Counted from the first letter of the stretch, positions 18,285 through 27,839 are shown. The stretch: 64,000 nt of DNA from an uncultured Gammaproteobacteria bacterium (GCA_903853385.1 CAINTJ010000030.1:47074-111073); one strand, 5' to 3'. Translations and numbers: made by a program. Notes: generated from the letters alone by a model not told the origin.

Positions 18285-18965
18285 ATGGCTGACCTGCTTC
18301 CCTGCGTTGAAATTGAACCTGCCACTCCCGCCACCGCCAGCGTCATTTGGCTGCATGGCCTGGGCGCCGATGGTCATGACTTCGAGCCGGTGGTGCCGGC
18401 GCTCAACCTGCCTGCCGAGCTGGCGATCCGCTTTGTGCTGCCGCATGCGCCGCTGTTGCCGGTGACCTTGAATGGTGGCGTCGAGATGCCAGCCTGGTAC
18501 GACATCATGCGTCTGGGTGAAGAGCGCCAGTTCAATCGCGCCCAATTGATCCTGTCGGCCCAGCAGGTGCAGGCCTTGATAGAGCGGGAAATCGCCCGCG
18601 GCGTGCCCAGCCATAAAATCATGCTGGTGGGTTTTTCGCAGGGCGGCGCGGTCTGTTATCACGCCGGGCTGAGCTATAGCGGACCATTGGCAGGCATTGT
18701 GGGGCTTTCCACCTATTTCCCGACTTTTGACACCGTGGTGGCTAATCAGGCCCAGGCCGGAATTCCGGTGCTGATTTGCCATGGCACGCTCGATTCCGTG
18801 GTGCCCATCACCATGGGGCGCAATAGCCGCCGCAATCTTGAACACATGGGCTTGAGCCCGGTGTTTCGCACCTATGCGATGGCGCATACCGTGAGTCCGG
18901 ACGAGTTGATTGATATTGCAGGCTTTATCAAGCAATGCCTAGGGAGCACAGCCACGCCGACCTGA
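18285..18965 (+). CDS. Alpha/beta hydrolase: carboxylesterase / acyl-protein thioesterase-like
   Basis: The product has 226 residues from the ATG at 18285 (MADLLPCVEI); an upstream ATG would add 11 residues. It is a PF02230-type esterase: the oxyanion loop is WLHGLGADGHDF, the nucleophile S118 is in GFSQGG, D170 lies in CHGTLDSVVP and H201 in YAMAHTVSPDEL. All three catalytic residues are present. It is expected to be cytoplasmic and to hydrolyse small esters or acylated proteins. It is divergent from the GST gene. Confidence 0.93.
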   Translation: MADLLPCVEIEPATPATASVIWLHGLGADGHDFEPVVPALNLPAELAIRFVLPHAPLLPVTLNGGVEMPAWYDIMRLGEERQFNRAQLILSAQQVQALIEREIARGVPSHKIMLVGFSQGGAVCYHAGLSYSGPLAGIVGLSTYFPTFDTVVANQAQAGIPVLICHGTLDSVVPITMGRNSRRNLEHMGLSPVFRTYAMAHTVSPDELIDIAGFIKQCLGSTATPT

Positions 18966-19100
18966 GCCTGGGGCGCTGCAAGGTGAGCGGGAGCAACTAG
19001 CAGCGGATATGAACAGTTAACTCCAATTATTTTCATAATTGTGTGGGCATAATGGAGCCCGTCTGCCAGTGCTGCAGATTCATAGCATGAGGAAGAGTGC

Positions 19101-21557
19101 GTGGTAGTTTCAAAATCAAGGTGCGCAGTACCGCATGGTTCGGGTCAGCAATTCGGTTCGTCATCAAGTTTGCGCCGGGTGCTCGGCAGAACAGCGACTG
19201 GCACTGCGCTGTGGGCTGGCTTGCTCGGTCTGTCCCTCAGTGCTCCCGTTTTTGCACAAGCGCTGGCCAGTGATGCCGAGTTGCAGAAACTGACCACCAC
19301 CTACTGCAGTGAATGCCACAACGGCGATGATCTCTTTGGTGGTCTTGATCTGGACAGCTTTGATTTTGCCCAAGCGGGCAAACAAGCCCAGACCGGCGAA
19401 AAAATAATTCGTAAACTCGGTGCCGGTGTCATGCCTCCTCCAGGCAAACCTCGCCTGAATGCGGCAGACCATGCCCGTTTCATCAACACGCTGGCCAGCA
19501 AGCTGGATGCAGCCTGGCAGAAGGCACCGGTACTGGTTCCGCCCGGAGCACACCGCATGAACCGGCAGGAATATGCCAACGCGGTGCGTGATCTGTTGAG
19601 TCTGCAGGTGGACCCCGCCGGCCTGTTGCCGGTTGATGACACCAGCTATGGCTTTGACAACATTGCCGGCTCGCTCAGCTCCTCACCGGCACTGATCGAA
19701 GCCTACGTTTCAGCGGCCGCTTCTATCAGTCGTCTGGCGCTCGGTCACGAGCTGGCTGCCACCAGCAAGGAATTCCATGCGCCGCCTGACTATTCACAAA
19801 ATCGTCATCAGGAAGGGCTGGCGTTCGGTACGCGTGGTGGTCTACAGGTTGACTACTACTTTCCTGCAGACGGCGATTACAAATTCAACTGGACTCCGGT
19901 GCGGTCCAATGCCGGTGGCTTGTTCGGCGCTGCTGAAGGCGAGCAACTGGAATTGGCGATCGACGGCAAGCAGGTGAAGGTGTGGGATGTGGCGAAGGAA
20001 AATCCACGCAACATGACTGATGAGCGTTTTGTATTCAAGCTGCCTGTCACTGCCGGGCTGCACAAAGTAGGACTCAGCTTCCTTGCACGCACCCACATGC
20101 CAAGCAATGACTTCAACCAGAAATTCGAACGTACCACGCTGACACAGGATGTGGTCGGTTTCACCTTTGCACCGCATGTGAATGCGATGGCCATCAGCGG
20201 TCCCTTCAACGCCAAACGTCCGCAGCACACCACGTCGCGCGACAAGGTTTTTTCCTGCTATCCCGCCAACAGTGATCAGGAAAGCGGTTGTGCCCGCACG
20301 ATAGTCGGCAAGCTGGCAACGCAAGCCTACCGCCGTCCTTTGCAGGATGCTGATACCAAGCAATTGATGGCGTTCTTCGAAGCAGGACGCAAAGGCGGTG
20401 ATTTTGAAAGCGGTATTCAGCGCGCCTTGCAATTCATTCTGTCGGATCCCGAATTCATCTATCGCATGGAAGGTGAGCCGGCCAACAACACCGAAAAATA
20501 TTTTGCTGTCAGTGAGCTGGAACTGGCATCGCGTCTGTCGTTCTTCCTGTGGAGTTCGGCTCCTGATGCCGAACTGCTGAATCTGGCGACCCAGGGCAAG
20601 CTGCGCACTGCCGGGGTATTGCAGAAACAGGTTGAGCGCATGCTGGCTGATCCGCGCTCCGATGCGCTTGTCAGCAATTTTGCCGGCCAATGGCTGCAGC
20701 TGCGCAACTTGCAGTCGGCATCGCCCGTAGCAGATTTGTTCCCTGACTTTGACGACAACCTGCGCCAGGCCTTCCGTACTGAAACCGAAATGCTGTTCGC
20801 CAGCATCATGCGCGAGAATCGCAATGTCACCGAACTGCTCGACGCCAACTACACTTTCGTCAATGAGCGGCTGGCGCGCCACTACGGCATTCCTGCGGTC
20901 TATGGCAGCCAGTTCCGCCGCGTTGAACTCGGGCCGGAACTGGACATGCGACGCGGATTGCTTGGCAAGGGCAGCATCCTCACAGTTAGCTCTGTCGCCG
21001 ACCGCACCTCACCGGTATTGCGTGGCAAGTGGGTGTTGCTGAACATTCTCGGCGTAGTGCCGCCTGATCCGCCGCCGAATGTGCCAGCACTGGAAGTCAG
21101 CGATAATCCTGCCGCCGGGCCACAGACGATGCGCGAACGCATGGAACAACATCGCAAGAATCCGGCCTGCAGTTCCTGCCACAAGATGATGGACCCGATC
21201 GGTTTTGCGCTCGACAAGTTTGACCGCATCGGTCGCTATCGCAGCACCGACACCGGCCGCACACTGGATGCCACCGGCACGCTGGTCGATGGCCAGAACT
21301 TCGATGGACCGTCTGAATTGCGTAAAGCCCTGATGCATTACTCGCCGCAGTTTGTACAGACGATGACGGAACGCTTGCTGACTTATGCATTGGGACGCGG
21401 CGTTGAGTATTACGACATGCCGGTGGTGCGCAGCATCGTGCGTGAAGCAGGTGCCAACGACAACCATTTCTCGGCGTTGGTAATGGGCGTAGTGCAAAGC
21501 AAGCCGTTCCAGATGAATCAGCGTGCCGAGCCGGCTGTAACGACGGCCGGCTTGTAA
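19101..21557 (+). CDS. Module A: exported DUF1592-family haem protein (DUF1587/1592/1588/1585)
   Basis: The product has 818 residues from a GTG. A signal peptide ends near SAPVFAQA. A c-type haem site CSECH (residues 69-73) opens the planctomycete-type cytochrome part, followed by PPPGKPRLNAADHARFINTL, then the DUF1587/DUF1592 regions (HRMNRQEYANAVRDLL, ELASRLSFFLWSSAPDAEL) and, near residue 690, a second CxxCH in DUF1588 (PACSSCHKMMDPIGFALDKF). The C-terminal DUF1585 region contains LTYALGRGVEYYDMP. It is presumed to be a periplasmic redox protein. A DUF1552 gene follows 28 bases later, as is usual for this family. A related gene is at 36540. Confidence 0.88.
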   Translation: MVVSKSRCAVPHGSGQQFGSSSSLRRVLGRTATGTALWAGLLGLSLSAPVFAQALASDAELQKLTTTYCSECHNGDDLFGGLDLDSFDFAQAGKQAQTGEKIIRKLGAGVMPPPGKPRLNAADHARFINTLASKLDAAWQKAPVLVPPGAHRMNRQEYANAVRDLLSLQVDPAGLLPVDDTSYGFDNIAGSLSSSPALIEAYVSAAASISRLALGHELAATSKEFHAPPDYSQNRHQEGLAFGTRGGLQVDYYFPADGDYKFNWTPVRSNAGGLFGAAEGEQLELAIDGKQVKVWDVAKENPRNMTDERFVFKLPVTAGLHKVGLSFLARTHMPSNDFNQKFERTTLTQDVVGFTFAPHVNAMAISGPFNAKRPQHTTSRDKVFSCYPANSDQESGCARTIVGKLATQAYRRPLQDADTKQLMAFFEAGRKGGDFESGIQRALQFILSDPEFIYRMEGEPANNTEKYFAVSELELASRLSFFLWSSAPDAELLNLATQGKLRTAGVLQKQVERMLADPRSDALVSNFAGQWLQLRNLQSASPVADLFPDFDDNLRQAFRTETEMLFASIMRENRNVTELLDANYTFVNERLARHYGIPAVYGSQFRRVELGPELDMRRGLLGKGSILTVSSVADRTSPVLRGKWVLLNILGVVPPDPPPNVPALEVSDNPAAGPQTMRERMEQHRKNPACSSCHKMMDPIGFALDKFDRIGRYRSTDTGRTLDATGTLVDGQNFDGPSELRKALMHYSPQFVQTMTERLLTYALGRGVEYYDMPVVRSIVREAGANDNHFSALVMGVVQSKPFQMNQRAEPAVTTAGL

Positions 21558-21585
21558 ACCGAATAAAGGCAAGAGGGGAGCAGAT

Positions 21586-22938
21586 ATGTTTATTACCAAA
21601 AAATATCTTTCACGTCGGACCGTTCTGCGTGGTGCAGGTGCTGCAATAGCGTTGCCGTTTCTGGATGCGATGGTGCCGGCTAGTACGGCACTGGCGCAAA
21701 CTGCGGCCAATCCCGTGCCGCGTTTTGTGGGTGTGTTTTCCTCGCATGGCTGGTCACCCACTTACTGGCAGGATGGACGCCCGGAGATTGCCCCGACTGC
21801 AGGCCGCAACCTTGGCCTTGGCTTCGTGCATGCCCCGCTGGCACCCTTCCAGGACAAGCTGACGATTTGCTCGGGTCTTGATGCGACTTCATCGATGCCA
21901 CCGCCCGGCACCAGCGGCGGTGATCATGCGCGCGCTGCCGCTTCGATGACCGGCGCGGCACCGAAGAAAACCGGTGGCGCTGACATTCAGTGCGGCACCA
22001 GCGTTGATCAGTTCATTGCACAAAAATACGGTCAGGGCACTTTGCTGCCGTCGATCCAGCTTGGCATCGAAGATCCGGGCTCCAACACCGGTGTGTGCGG
22101 CTGGGGCTATTCCTGTGCCTATTCGAATTCCATTTCCTGGGCCGGTGCCAACAAACCGCTGCCGCATGAAGTGAATCCATTGGTAGTGTTCGAACGCCTG
22201 TTTGGCGATGGCGCAACGCCGGAAGAAAGGCAGGCGCGTCGTCTGGCCAACGCCAGCATTCTCGATGCAGTTACCGGCAAGATCGGCAGCCTGAAAAAAA
22301 CGCTGCCTGCCGGCGACAAACTGAGAATGGATGCCTATCTGGAAAACGTGCGTGAAGTGGAGCGTCGTTTGCAGATTGCCACCCAAAGCACTTCCGCTGC
22401 ACCGACCATGGAAATTCCATTTGCACCGCCACAATCAATCGACGCCCAGATCAAGCTGATGTGGGATTTGCAGGTGCTGGCATTCCAGGCCGATATCACC
22501 CGCGTTTCCGCGCTGCTGTTCTGTCGTGACGAAAGCGGTACTTCTTATCCGGGTTCTGGTGTTACCACCGCCAACCACAGCTCTTCGCATCACGGTGAAG
22601 ATCCCAAACGCCGCGAAGACTGGGCCAAGATCAATCGCTACCACATGCAAACCCTTGCCTACTTCCTCGACAAGCTCAAACAGTCACCGGATGGCGAGAG
22701 CAACTTGTTCGAAAACTCGCTGGTACTGTGGACCAGCAACATGGGCAATGCCAACCAGCACAGCCATGTCAACGTCGGCCAGTTGCTGGTGGGCGGCGCC
22801 ACGGGTCGCCACAAACCGAAACAGCTCAATCTTGCCGACACCGGCCCGACCGCGAACCTCCTGTTGAGCCTGTTGCACATGTACGGCATCGACAAGACCA
22901 GCATCGGCGACAGCACGCGCGCGACCTCGCTGGGCTGA
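21586..22938 (+). CDS. Module A: Tat-exported DUF1552 protein
   Basis: The product has 450 residues. The N-terminus MFITKKYLSRRTVLRGAGAA, followed by IALPFLDAMVP, is a twin-arginine export signal. The body belongs to the DUF1552 family, whose genes almost always sit behind a DUF1592 gene. Members show distant likeness to the alkaline-phosphatase-like DUF1501 proteins. Visible marks are FVGVFSSHGWSP, a SGLDATSSMPPPGTSGGDHA stretch with a conserved histidine, CRDESGTSYP and LWTSNMGNANQHSHVNVG. Tat export implies a folded, probably cofactor- or metal-bearing periplasmic protein. The function is unknown. Confidence 0.88.
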   Translation: MFITKKYLSRRTVLRGAGAAIALPFLDAMVPASTALAQTAANPVPRFVGVFSSHGWSPTYWQDGRPEIAPTAGRNLGLGFVHAPLAPFQDKLTICSGLDATSSMPPPGTSGGDHARAAASMTGAAPKKTGGADIQCGTSVDQFIAQKYGQGTLLPSIQLGIEDPGSNTGVCGWGYSCAYSNSISWAGANKPLPHEVNPLVVFERLFGDGATPEERQARRLANASILDAVTGKIGSLKKTLPAGDKLRMDAYLENVREVERRLQIATQSTSAAPTMEIPFAPPQSIDAQIKLMWDLQVLAFQADITRVSALLFCRDESGTSYPGSGVTTANHSSSHHGEDPKRREDWAKINRYHMQTLAYFLDKLKQSPDGESNLFENSLVLWTSNMGNANQHSHVNVGQLLVGGATGRHKPKQLNLADTGPTANLLLSLLHMYGIDKTSIGDSTRATSLG

Positions 22939-22961
22939 GCAGCCAATTCCGGAGTAGAAAA

Positions 22962-24503
22962 ATGCAATTCAAGAAGACGCGACTGGCACTGGCTTTCATC
23001 GGTGGACTTGCAGTATTGACCCAGCAGGCGCTGGCGCAGTCGCCGCTGGCAGATGCGGCGGAACAAAAGAATTTCCCGGTCGTGCAGAAACTGCTGCAGG
23101 AAAAAGCCGATGTGAAAGTTGCGCAAGGTGACGGCAGTACGGCGCTGCACTGGGCGGTGTATTGGGACAATCTCGCGACTGCCAAAGCGCTGCTGGCCTC
23201 CGGTGCTGATGCCAAGGCCGCCACGCGGCTGGGTGCAACACCGTTGTATCTGGCTGCGGTTAATGGCAACGCGGCAATGTTGCGAGTCTTGCTCGCAGCT
23301 GGCGCCGATGCCAAAGCCACGATATTGCAGAATGAAGAAACCCCGTTGATGTTCGCGGCCCGTTCCGGCAGCGTCGAAGCAGTGAAGGTGCTGCTGGATG
23401 CCGGTGCCAAACCGGATGACAAAGACGCCTATCGTGGCGCCACCGCGTTGCTGTTTGCTGCCGAACAGAATCACGCTGACGTTGTGCAGCTGTTGCTTGA
23501 ACGCGGTGCCAATGCCAATGCGCGTGACAATACCGTGGTCACCGCAGCCCGGCGCGGCCCCTCGGCACCCACCGGCGGGCTCAATGCGCTGATGCTGGCC
23601 ACGCGCGAAGACGGTATTGAGACTGTCAAGGTGCTGCTGAAACACCATGCACTCGTCAACCAGCAATCAGCCGGTGGCCACACGTCACTGCTGACTGCCG
23701 TACAGAATGTTCATATCGAAATCGCCAGACTGCTGATCGATGCCGGTGCTGATGTGAACCTGGCCAATGATCGTGGCTGGAATCCGCTCTACATGGCGGT
23801 AAAAATGCGTTCGCCGGAAAAAGGCACGATGCCGAATCCGTACGTCGACATGAATGGCATGTACCAGCTTGTCGAAGTGCTGCTGGCCAAAGGTGCCAAC
23901 GTCAACGCACGCCTGCTGGATGATACAGAGGTCCACAACTCGATCCGCTCGACCTGGCTGGATGAAGCCGGCGCTACCGCATTCCTGCGCGCCTCATTGT
24001 GTGGTGATTTGAAAGTAATGAAGCTGCTGCTCGCCCACGGTGCCGATCCGAAGATTGCTACTACTGATGGCACCACTGCGCTGATGGCGCTGGCGGGTGT
24101 CGGTTATACCAAGGGATTTATGCATGACATAGGTTCACTGGCAGAGTCGATGGAAGCCATGCAGATCCTTATCAAGTCCGGCATTGATATCAATGCCAAA
24201 AACACCGATCAGGTGCGCGCGATCCACGGCGCTGCCCACAAGAATTTCGTGCAGGGCATTCAGCTCCTCGTCGACAGCGGTGCTGACCTGGCTGCGCACA
24301 GCAATCGTCGTGGCCAGTTCCAGGGCGCAGGCACGCTCGAAGGCAATACCGTGCTCGACTGGGCCGACGGCTTCCAGACCGGCATGGAGTCGGCCATCTA
24401 CAACGCCGAAGCAGTTGAGCTGGTGGAAAAACTGTTGACCGCACGCAAGCTGCCGCTGGAGCGTTTGGCTGGCACCATCGGTGGACGCGTGGTGCAAAAG
24501 TAA
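22962..24503 (+). CDS. Module A: exported ankyrin-repeat protein
   Basis: The product has 513 residues from the ATG at 22962 with GGAG upstream; a longer frame to 22728 runs inside the DUF1552 gene and is not used. A signal peptide ends near TQQALAQS. About ten ankyrin repeats follow (for example GSTALHWAVYWDNLATAKAL, GATPLYLAAVNGNAAMLRVL and GTTALMALAGVGYTKGFM). The C-terminus is family-specific (NTVLDWADGFQTGMESAIYN). Ankyrin repeats bind proteins. Export to the periplasm is less common and suggests a scaffold or chaperone for the haem proteins encoded around it, as proposed for the periplasmic ankyrin protein linked to Pseudomonas catalase. Confidence 0.9.
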   Translation: MQFKKTRLALAFIGGLAVLTQQALAQSPLADAAEQKNFPVVQKLLQEKADVKVAQGDGSTALHWAVYWDNLATAKALLASGADAKAATRLGATPLYLAAVNGNAAMLRVLLAAGADAKATILQNEETPLMFAARSGSVEAVKVLLDAGAKPDDKDAYRGATALLFAAEQNHADVVQLLLERGANANARDNTVVTAARRGPSAPTGGLNALMLATREDGIETVKVLLKHHALVNQQSAGGHTSLLTAVQNVHIEIARLLIDAGADVNLANDRGWNPLYMAVKMRSPEKGTMPNPYVDMNGMYQLVEVLLAKGANVNARLLDDTEVHNSIRSTWLDEAGATAFLRASLCGDLKVMKLLLAHGADPKIATTDGTTALMALAGVGYTKGFMHDIGSLAESMEAMQILIKSGIDINAKNTDQVRAIHGAAHKNFVQGIQLLVDSGADLAAHSNRRGQFQGAGTLEGNTVLDWADGFQTGMESAIYNAEAVELVEKLLTARKLPLERLAGTIGGRVVQK

Positions 24504-24532
24504 AAGCAGCCTACAGCTTCCGGTAACCTTCG

Positions 24533-25231
24533 ATGCGGTTTCTTTTCATTTCCTGCCTGTTGGCAAGCGGCCTTGTGCAGGCCCAGACCACGACGCTTGA
24601 TGGCGTTTACACAGCCGCGCAGGCTCAGCGCGGTGCGCGCACCTATCAGAAGATCTGTGCCAATTGCCATGAAGGTGGCGAGCCGGATGCGGCGCCGCTG
24701 TTTGGTCTCGACTTCGTTGAACGCTGGCGCGAAGCCCCACTGGACTTCCTCTATGGTTTCATCAGCAGCGAAATGCCCGGCGATGAACCCGGCACCTTGG
24801 GCACGCCGGTCTATCAAGACGTAATGGCCTATCTGCTGCAGGAAAATGGCTTTGCGGCTGGCAGCAAGGAACTCAATGCGCAGCAGGTGGCAGGTATTGT
24901 GGTGGTGGGCGCGCAAGGCGCTGCACCGTTACCTCCTTCAGCACTGGTGCGTCTGGTGGGCTGTCTGCAATCGGTAGGTGGCAATTGGCAACTGAGCCGC
25001 GCCACATTGCCGGCGCGCGTGCGCACGGCCGACAAGTCCACTGCGCAGGAGCTGGCCTTGTCAGCCAGCACTGCGATGGGTCAAGCAAACTACCTGCTGC
25101 AACACGCTGAAAACTTTTCGCCTGGCGCGTTGCAAGGCAAGAAGGTTCAGGCCAAAGGCATGTTCAATAGTGAAAAAGGTGCTGCCACGCTGGGTGTATT
25201 GTCGCTGGTGGCTGCGGGAGACGGATGTTGA
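24533..25231 (+). CDS. Exported c-type cytochrome, copy 1
   Basis: The product has 232 residues. A signal peptide ends near GLVQAQ. The haem site CANCH is at residues 42-46 (KICANCHEGGEPDAAPLFG); a candidate axial ligand is a methionine in SSEMPGDEPGTL. Residues 1-120 form a cytochrome c domain ending DVMAYLLQENGF. The last 110 residues form a separate module (PLPPSALVRLVGCLQSVGGN ... LSLVAA) that also occurs in the next gene. The stop overlaps the next start (ATGTTGA), so the two are translated together. It follows the module A ankyrin gene and probably receives electrons from the DUF1592/DUF1552 partners. Confidence 0.88.
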   Translation: MRFLFISCLLASGLVQAQTTTLDGVYTAAQAQRGARTYQKICANCHEGGEPDAAPLFGLDFVERWREAPLDFLYGFISSEMPGDEPGTLGTPVYQDVMAYLLQENGFAAGSKELNAQQVAGIVVVGAQGAAPLPPSALVRLVGCLQSVGGNWQLSRATLPARVRTADKSTAQELALSASTAMGQANYLLQHAENFSPGALQGKKVQAKGMFNSEKGAATLGVLSLVAAGDGC

Positions 25232-25983
25232 AAGCCGCATTGGCTGTGCTGTTGGTGTTGCTGGCTCCACAACTGCTTGCCGACAACAGCGTGACGATTC
25301 TGGATGGCGTGTTCAGCAAGGCACAGGTGCAGCGCGGCAAAAGTGCCTACACCCGCAACTGTTCGGGGTGTCATTCCGGCAATCTGCAGGGCGAAGGCAT
25401 CGAGCCACCGCTTATTGGCGAACTGTTCATTGATGCCTGGCGCGAAGACAAACTGTTCAGCCTGTACGACTTCATGCAAACGCGCATGCCGAAAGAGGGC
25501 AGAAACTCTATCCCCGGCAGTCTTGCGCCCCAGCAGTATCTCGACATCCTCAGCTATATGCTCGATAGCAACGGTTTTCCTGCTGGCACACAGGAACTGA
25601 CCCAGGAGCAGCTCGCTGTCACGCAGTTTGTTGGTACAGGCGGCCCCACGCCACTGCCACCGGGTGCCATGGTGCGTTGGGTAGGGTGCTTGCAAGTGAA
25701 TGACAAGAATTACCAGATCACACAGGCCAGCGGACCAACACGCGTAAGAGTGATAGACGAAACCGACAGTCGTGAGGTTGCACAATCGCACGCTGCAGCA
25801 GCTGGCACAGGCGCAATTGCCTTGACCAATGTTCAGCAATTGCAGCCGGCAGATCAGATCAAAATGCTGACTGGCAAGCGAGTGCAGGCCAAGGGAGTGC
25901 TGAATCTGGACAATGGCAGGAGCAGCCTGCAAGTGTTGTCGCTGGTCGGCACGCAACAGGAGTGTTCGGCCGGCGCCGGTTAG
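25225..25983 (+). CDS. Exported c-type cytochrome, copy 2 (paralogue)
   Basis: The product has 252 residues. A signal peptide ends near LAPQLLAD. The haem site is CSGCH (46-50), and RMPKEGRNSIPGSLAPQQYL supplies the likely axial methionine. The C-terminal module matches copy 1 (PLPPGAMVRWVGCLQVNDKN ... LQVLSLVGTQ). It starts inside the last codons of copy 1, so this is a recent-looking tandem arrangement of an older duplication. The protein may form a pair or wire with copy 1. It is the last gene of the module A operon; a hairpin follows at 26033. Confidence 0.88.
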   Translation: MLKAALAVLLVLLAPQLLADNSVTILDGVFSKAQVQRGKSAYTRNCSGCHSGNLQGEGIEPPLIGELFIDAWREDKLFSLYDFMQTRMPKEGRNSIPGSLAPQQYLDILSYMLDSNGFPAGTQELTQEQLAVTQFVGTGGPTPLPPGAMVRWVGCLQVNDKNYQITQASGPTRVRVIDETDSREVAQSHAAAAGTGAIALTNVQQLQPADQIKMLTGKRVQAKGVLNLDNGRSSLQVLSLVGTQQECSAGAG

Positions 25984-26032
25984 AATGCAAGGCCTTGCTT
26001 TCACTGTTAATTACGTATTGCCGGCTTTACAT

Positions 26033-26064
26033 AAAGGGGGCGTATGGCTAACCTTGCCCCCCTT
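26033..26064 (+). terminator. Hairpin after the module A operon
   Basis: AAGGGGGC (26034-26041) pairs with GCCCCCTT (within 26056-26064), with a 14-base loop and pyrimidine-rich sequence after it. It is the only clear terminator-like structure between the second cytochrome and malic enzyme. The T-run is poor, so efficiency is uncertain. Confidence 0.45.
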
Positions 26065-26125
26065 CCTTTATATGCAAAAAAACAACATAAGCCGCCAGAT
26101 CTGTCTGGCATTTTGAAAACCCGAC

Positions 26126-27733
26126 ATGAATCCCAACGCATTTGCACTGCTCAATAATCCCCGTCTCAACAAAGGCACCGGCTTCACCATGGCCGAGCGC
26201 GATGAGCATGGCCTGCACGGACTGCTGCCGCCACGGGTAAGCACACTTGAACAGCAAGTGGAATGGTCGATCGACAACCTGCGCCGCAAACCGCAGGACA
26301 TCGACAAATACCGGTTCCTGTCCGGCCTGCAGAAACGCAATGAGCGCTTGTACTACCGGCTCTTGATTGATCATATCGATGAGCTGATGCCGATCGTCTA
26401 TACGCCGACCGTAGGCCAGGCCTGTCAGGAATTCGCCAACATCTTTCGCGAGAGCATGGGGTTTTATATCTCCATTGAGCACAAGGGCCGCATCAATACC
26501 CTGATGCAGAACTGGCTCGAGCAGGATGTGCGCCTGATCGTGGTTACCGATGGTGAGCGCATTCTGGGCCTTGGTGATCTCGGCGTCAGCGGCATGGGCA
26601 TCCCCATTGGCAAGCTGGCGCTTTACAGTGCCTGTGCCGGCATAGATCCGGGCCAGTGCATGCCGATCGTGCTGGATGTCGGTACCGACAATGCCCGCTT
26701 CCGCCAGGACCCGCGTTATCAGGGTCGCCGCGAGCCACGCGTGCGCGGCCCCGAGTATTTTGAGTTCATCGATGAATTCATTACCGCCGTCAAAAGCAAT
26801 TTTCCGCATGCGCTGGTGCAGTTCGAAGATTTCGCCACTCCCAACGCCATCGCCTTGCTGGAAAAATACCAGGATCAATTGTTGTGCTTTAACGATGACA
26901 TCCAGGGCACTGCCTCGGTGGCACTGGCCGGTTTCTACGCCGCCACTCGCATCACCCGCACCAAAATTTCCGAGATGAAGTTCCTGTTTGCCGGCGCCGG
27001 TTCGGCTGCTACCGGCATCGCGGAATTGTTGTGTGTGGCGATGCAACTGGAAGGGTTGACTGAAACAGAAGCGCGCAGCCGCTGCTATTTGTGTGACAGC
27101 AAAGGCCTGATCACACGCGATCGCGAAGTGCTGACGCATCATGCGGCGCCATTTGCCTCCAGCTTGCCGGCGATGACGCTGGAGCAGGCCATCGAAAACA
27201 TCAAACCCCATGCCTTGATCGGCGCCACCGCCAAGGGCGGTACCTTTACCCAGGCAATTCTTGAGCAAATGGCGCTGTTTCACGATCAGCCCATCATTTT
27301 CGCGTTGTCCAACCCCACTTCCAAGGCCGAGTGCACTGCGGAAGAAGCCTATGGCTATACCAAGGGTAAAGCTGTATTTGCCAGCGGCAGCCCGTTTGCC
27401 CCGGTGCAAGTACGCGAAGGCCTGAAAGTCCCGGGTCAGGGCAACAATGCCTATATATTCCCGGGGCTGGGGCTGGGCACCCTGTTATCAAAAACCACCC
27501 GCATCACCAATGCCATGCTGATTGCTGCAGCCAAATCATTGGCACAGGCGGTAAGCCCGGCCCGCATCCAGCAAGGCTGTCTCTATCCTCCATTGCGTGA
27601 CATCCGCGAGGTTTCTCACGCAATTGCGGTAACTGTGGCGCAAACCGCCGCCGCCGCCGGTCTGACGCAGGAACCGTTACCGGCGGATTTCAGCGCGAAA
27701 GTTACCGCGGCCATGTACGATCCGCGTTATTGA
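26126..27733 (+). CDS. maeA: NAD-dependent malic enzyme
   Basis: The product has 535 residues, slightly shorter than E. coli MaeA. It oxidatively decarboxylates malate to pyruvate. The N-terminal domain has YRLLIDHIDELMPIVYTPTV with the conserved catalytic tyrosine, then VVTDGERILGLGDLGVSGMG, the metal/substrate segment VQFEDFATPNAI and CFNDDIQGTASVALAG. The nucleotide-binding loop is FLFAGAGSAATGIAELL, and the C-terminal FALSNPTSKAECTAEEAY is typical. It stands alone, with hairpins on both sides. Confidence 0.95.
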   Translation: MNPNAFALLNNPRLNKGTGFTMAERDEHGLHGLLPPRVSTLEQQVEWSIDNLRRKPQDIDKYRFLSGLQKRNERLYYRLLIDHIDELMPIVYTPTVGQACQEFANIFRESMGFYISIEHKGRINTLMQNWLEQDVRLIVVTDGERILGLGDLGVSGMGIPIGKLALYSACAGIDPGQCMPIVLDVGTDNARFRQDPRYQGRREPRVRGPEYFEFIDEFITAVKSNFPHALVQFEDFATPNAIALLEKYQDQLLCFNDDIQGTASVALAGFYAATRITRTKISEMKFLFAGAGSAATGIAELLCVAMQLEGLTETEARSRCYLCDSKGLITRDREVLTHHAAPFASSLPAMTLEQAIENIKPHALIGATAKGGTFTQAILEQMALFHDQPIIFALSNPTSKAECTAEEAYGYTKGKAVFASGSPFAPVQVREGLKVPGQGNNAYIFPGLGLGTLLSKTTRITNAMLIAAAKSLAQAVSPARIQQGCLYPPLRDIREVSHAIAVTVAQTAAAAGLTQEPLPADFSAKVTAAMYDPRY

Positions 27734-27742
27734 TATGCATCA

Positions 27743-27783
27743 TTGCTGCCAATTTTGATTTTATGATTTGATGTTGGCAGCAA
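27743..27783. repeat. Perfect 10-base inverted repeat
   Basis: TTGCTGCCAA (27743-27752) and TTGGCAGCAA (27774-27783) are exact inverse copies around an AT-rich 21-base loop. They lie between malic enzyme and the DUF6644-like pair. No T-run follows, so a dyad operator for the downstream genes is as likely as a weak terminator. Confidence 0.45.
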
Positions 27784-27839
27784 GGCCGCCAATTCTTGAC
27801 CAACCAATACAGTGATTAACCAAAAAAAGAGACCTGATC

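Noticed and set aside
22728..22961. Upstream extension of the module A ankyrin gene
   Set aside because: It lies inside the DUF1552 gene; the signal peptide and ribosome site place the start at 22962.
26048..27409. Minus-strand frame of 453 codons opposite malic enzyme
   Set aside because: Malic enzyme motifs are complete on the plus strand; the antisense product looks random.
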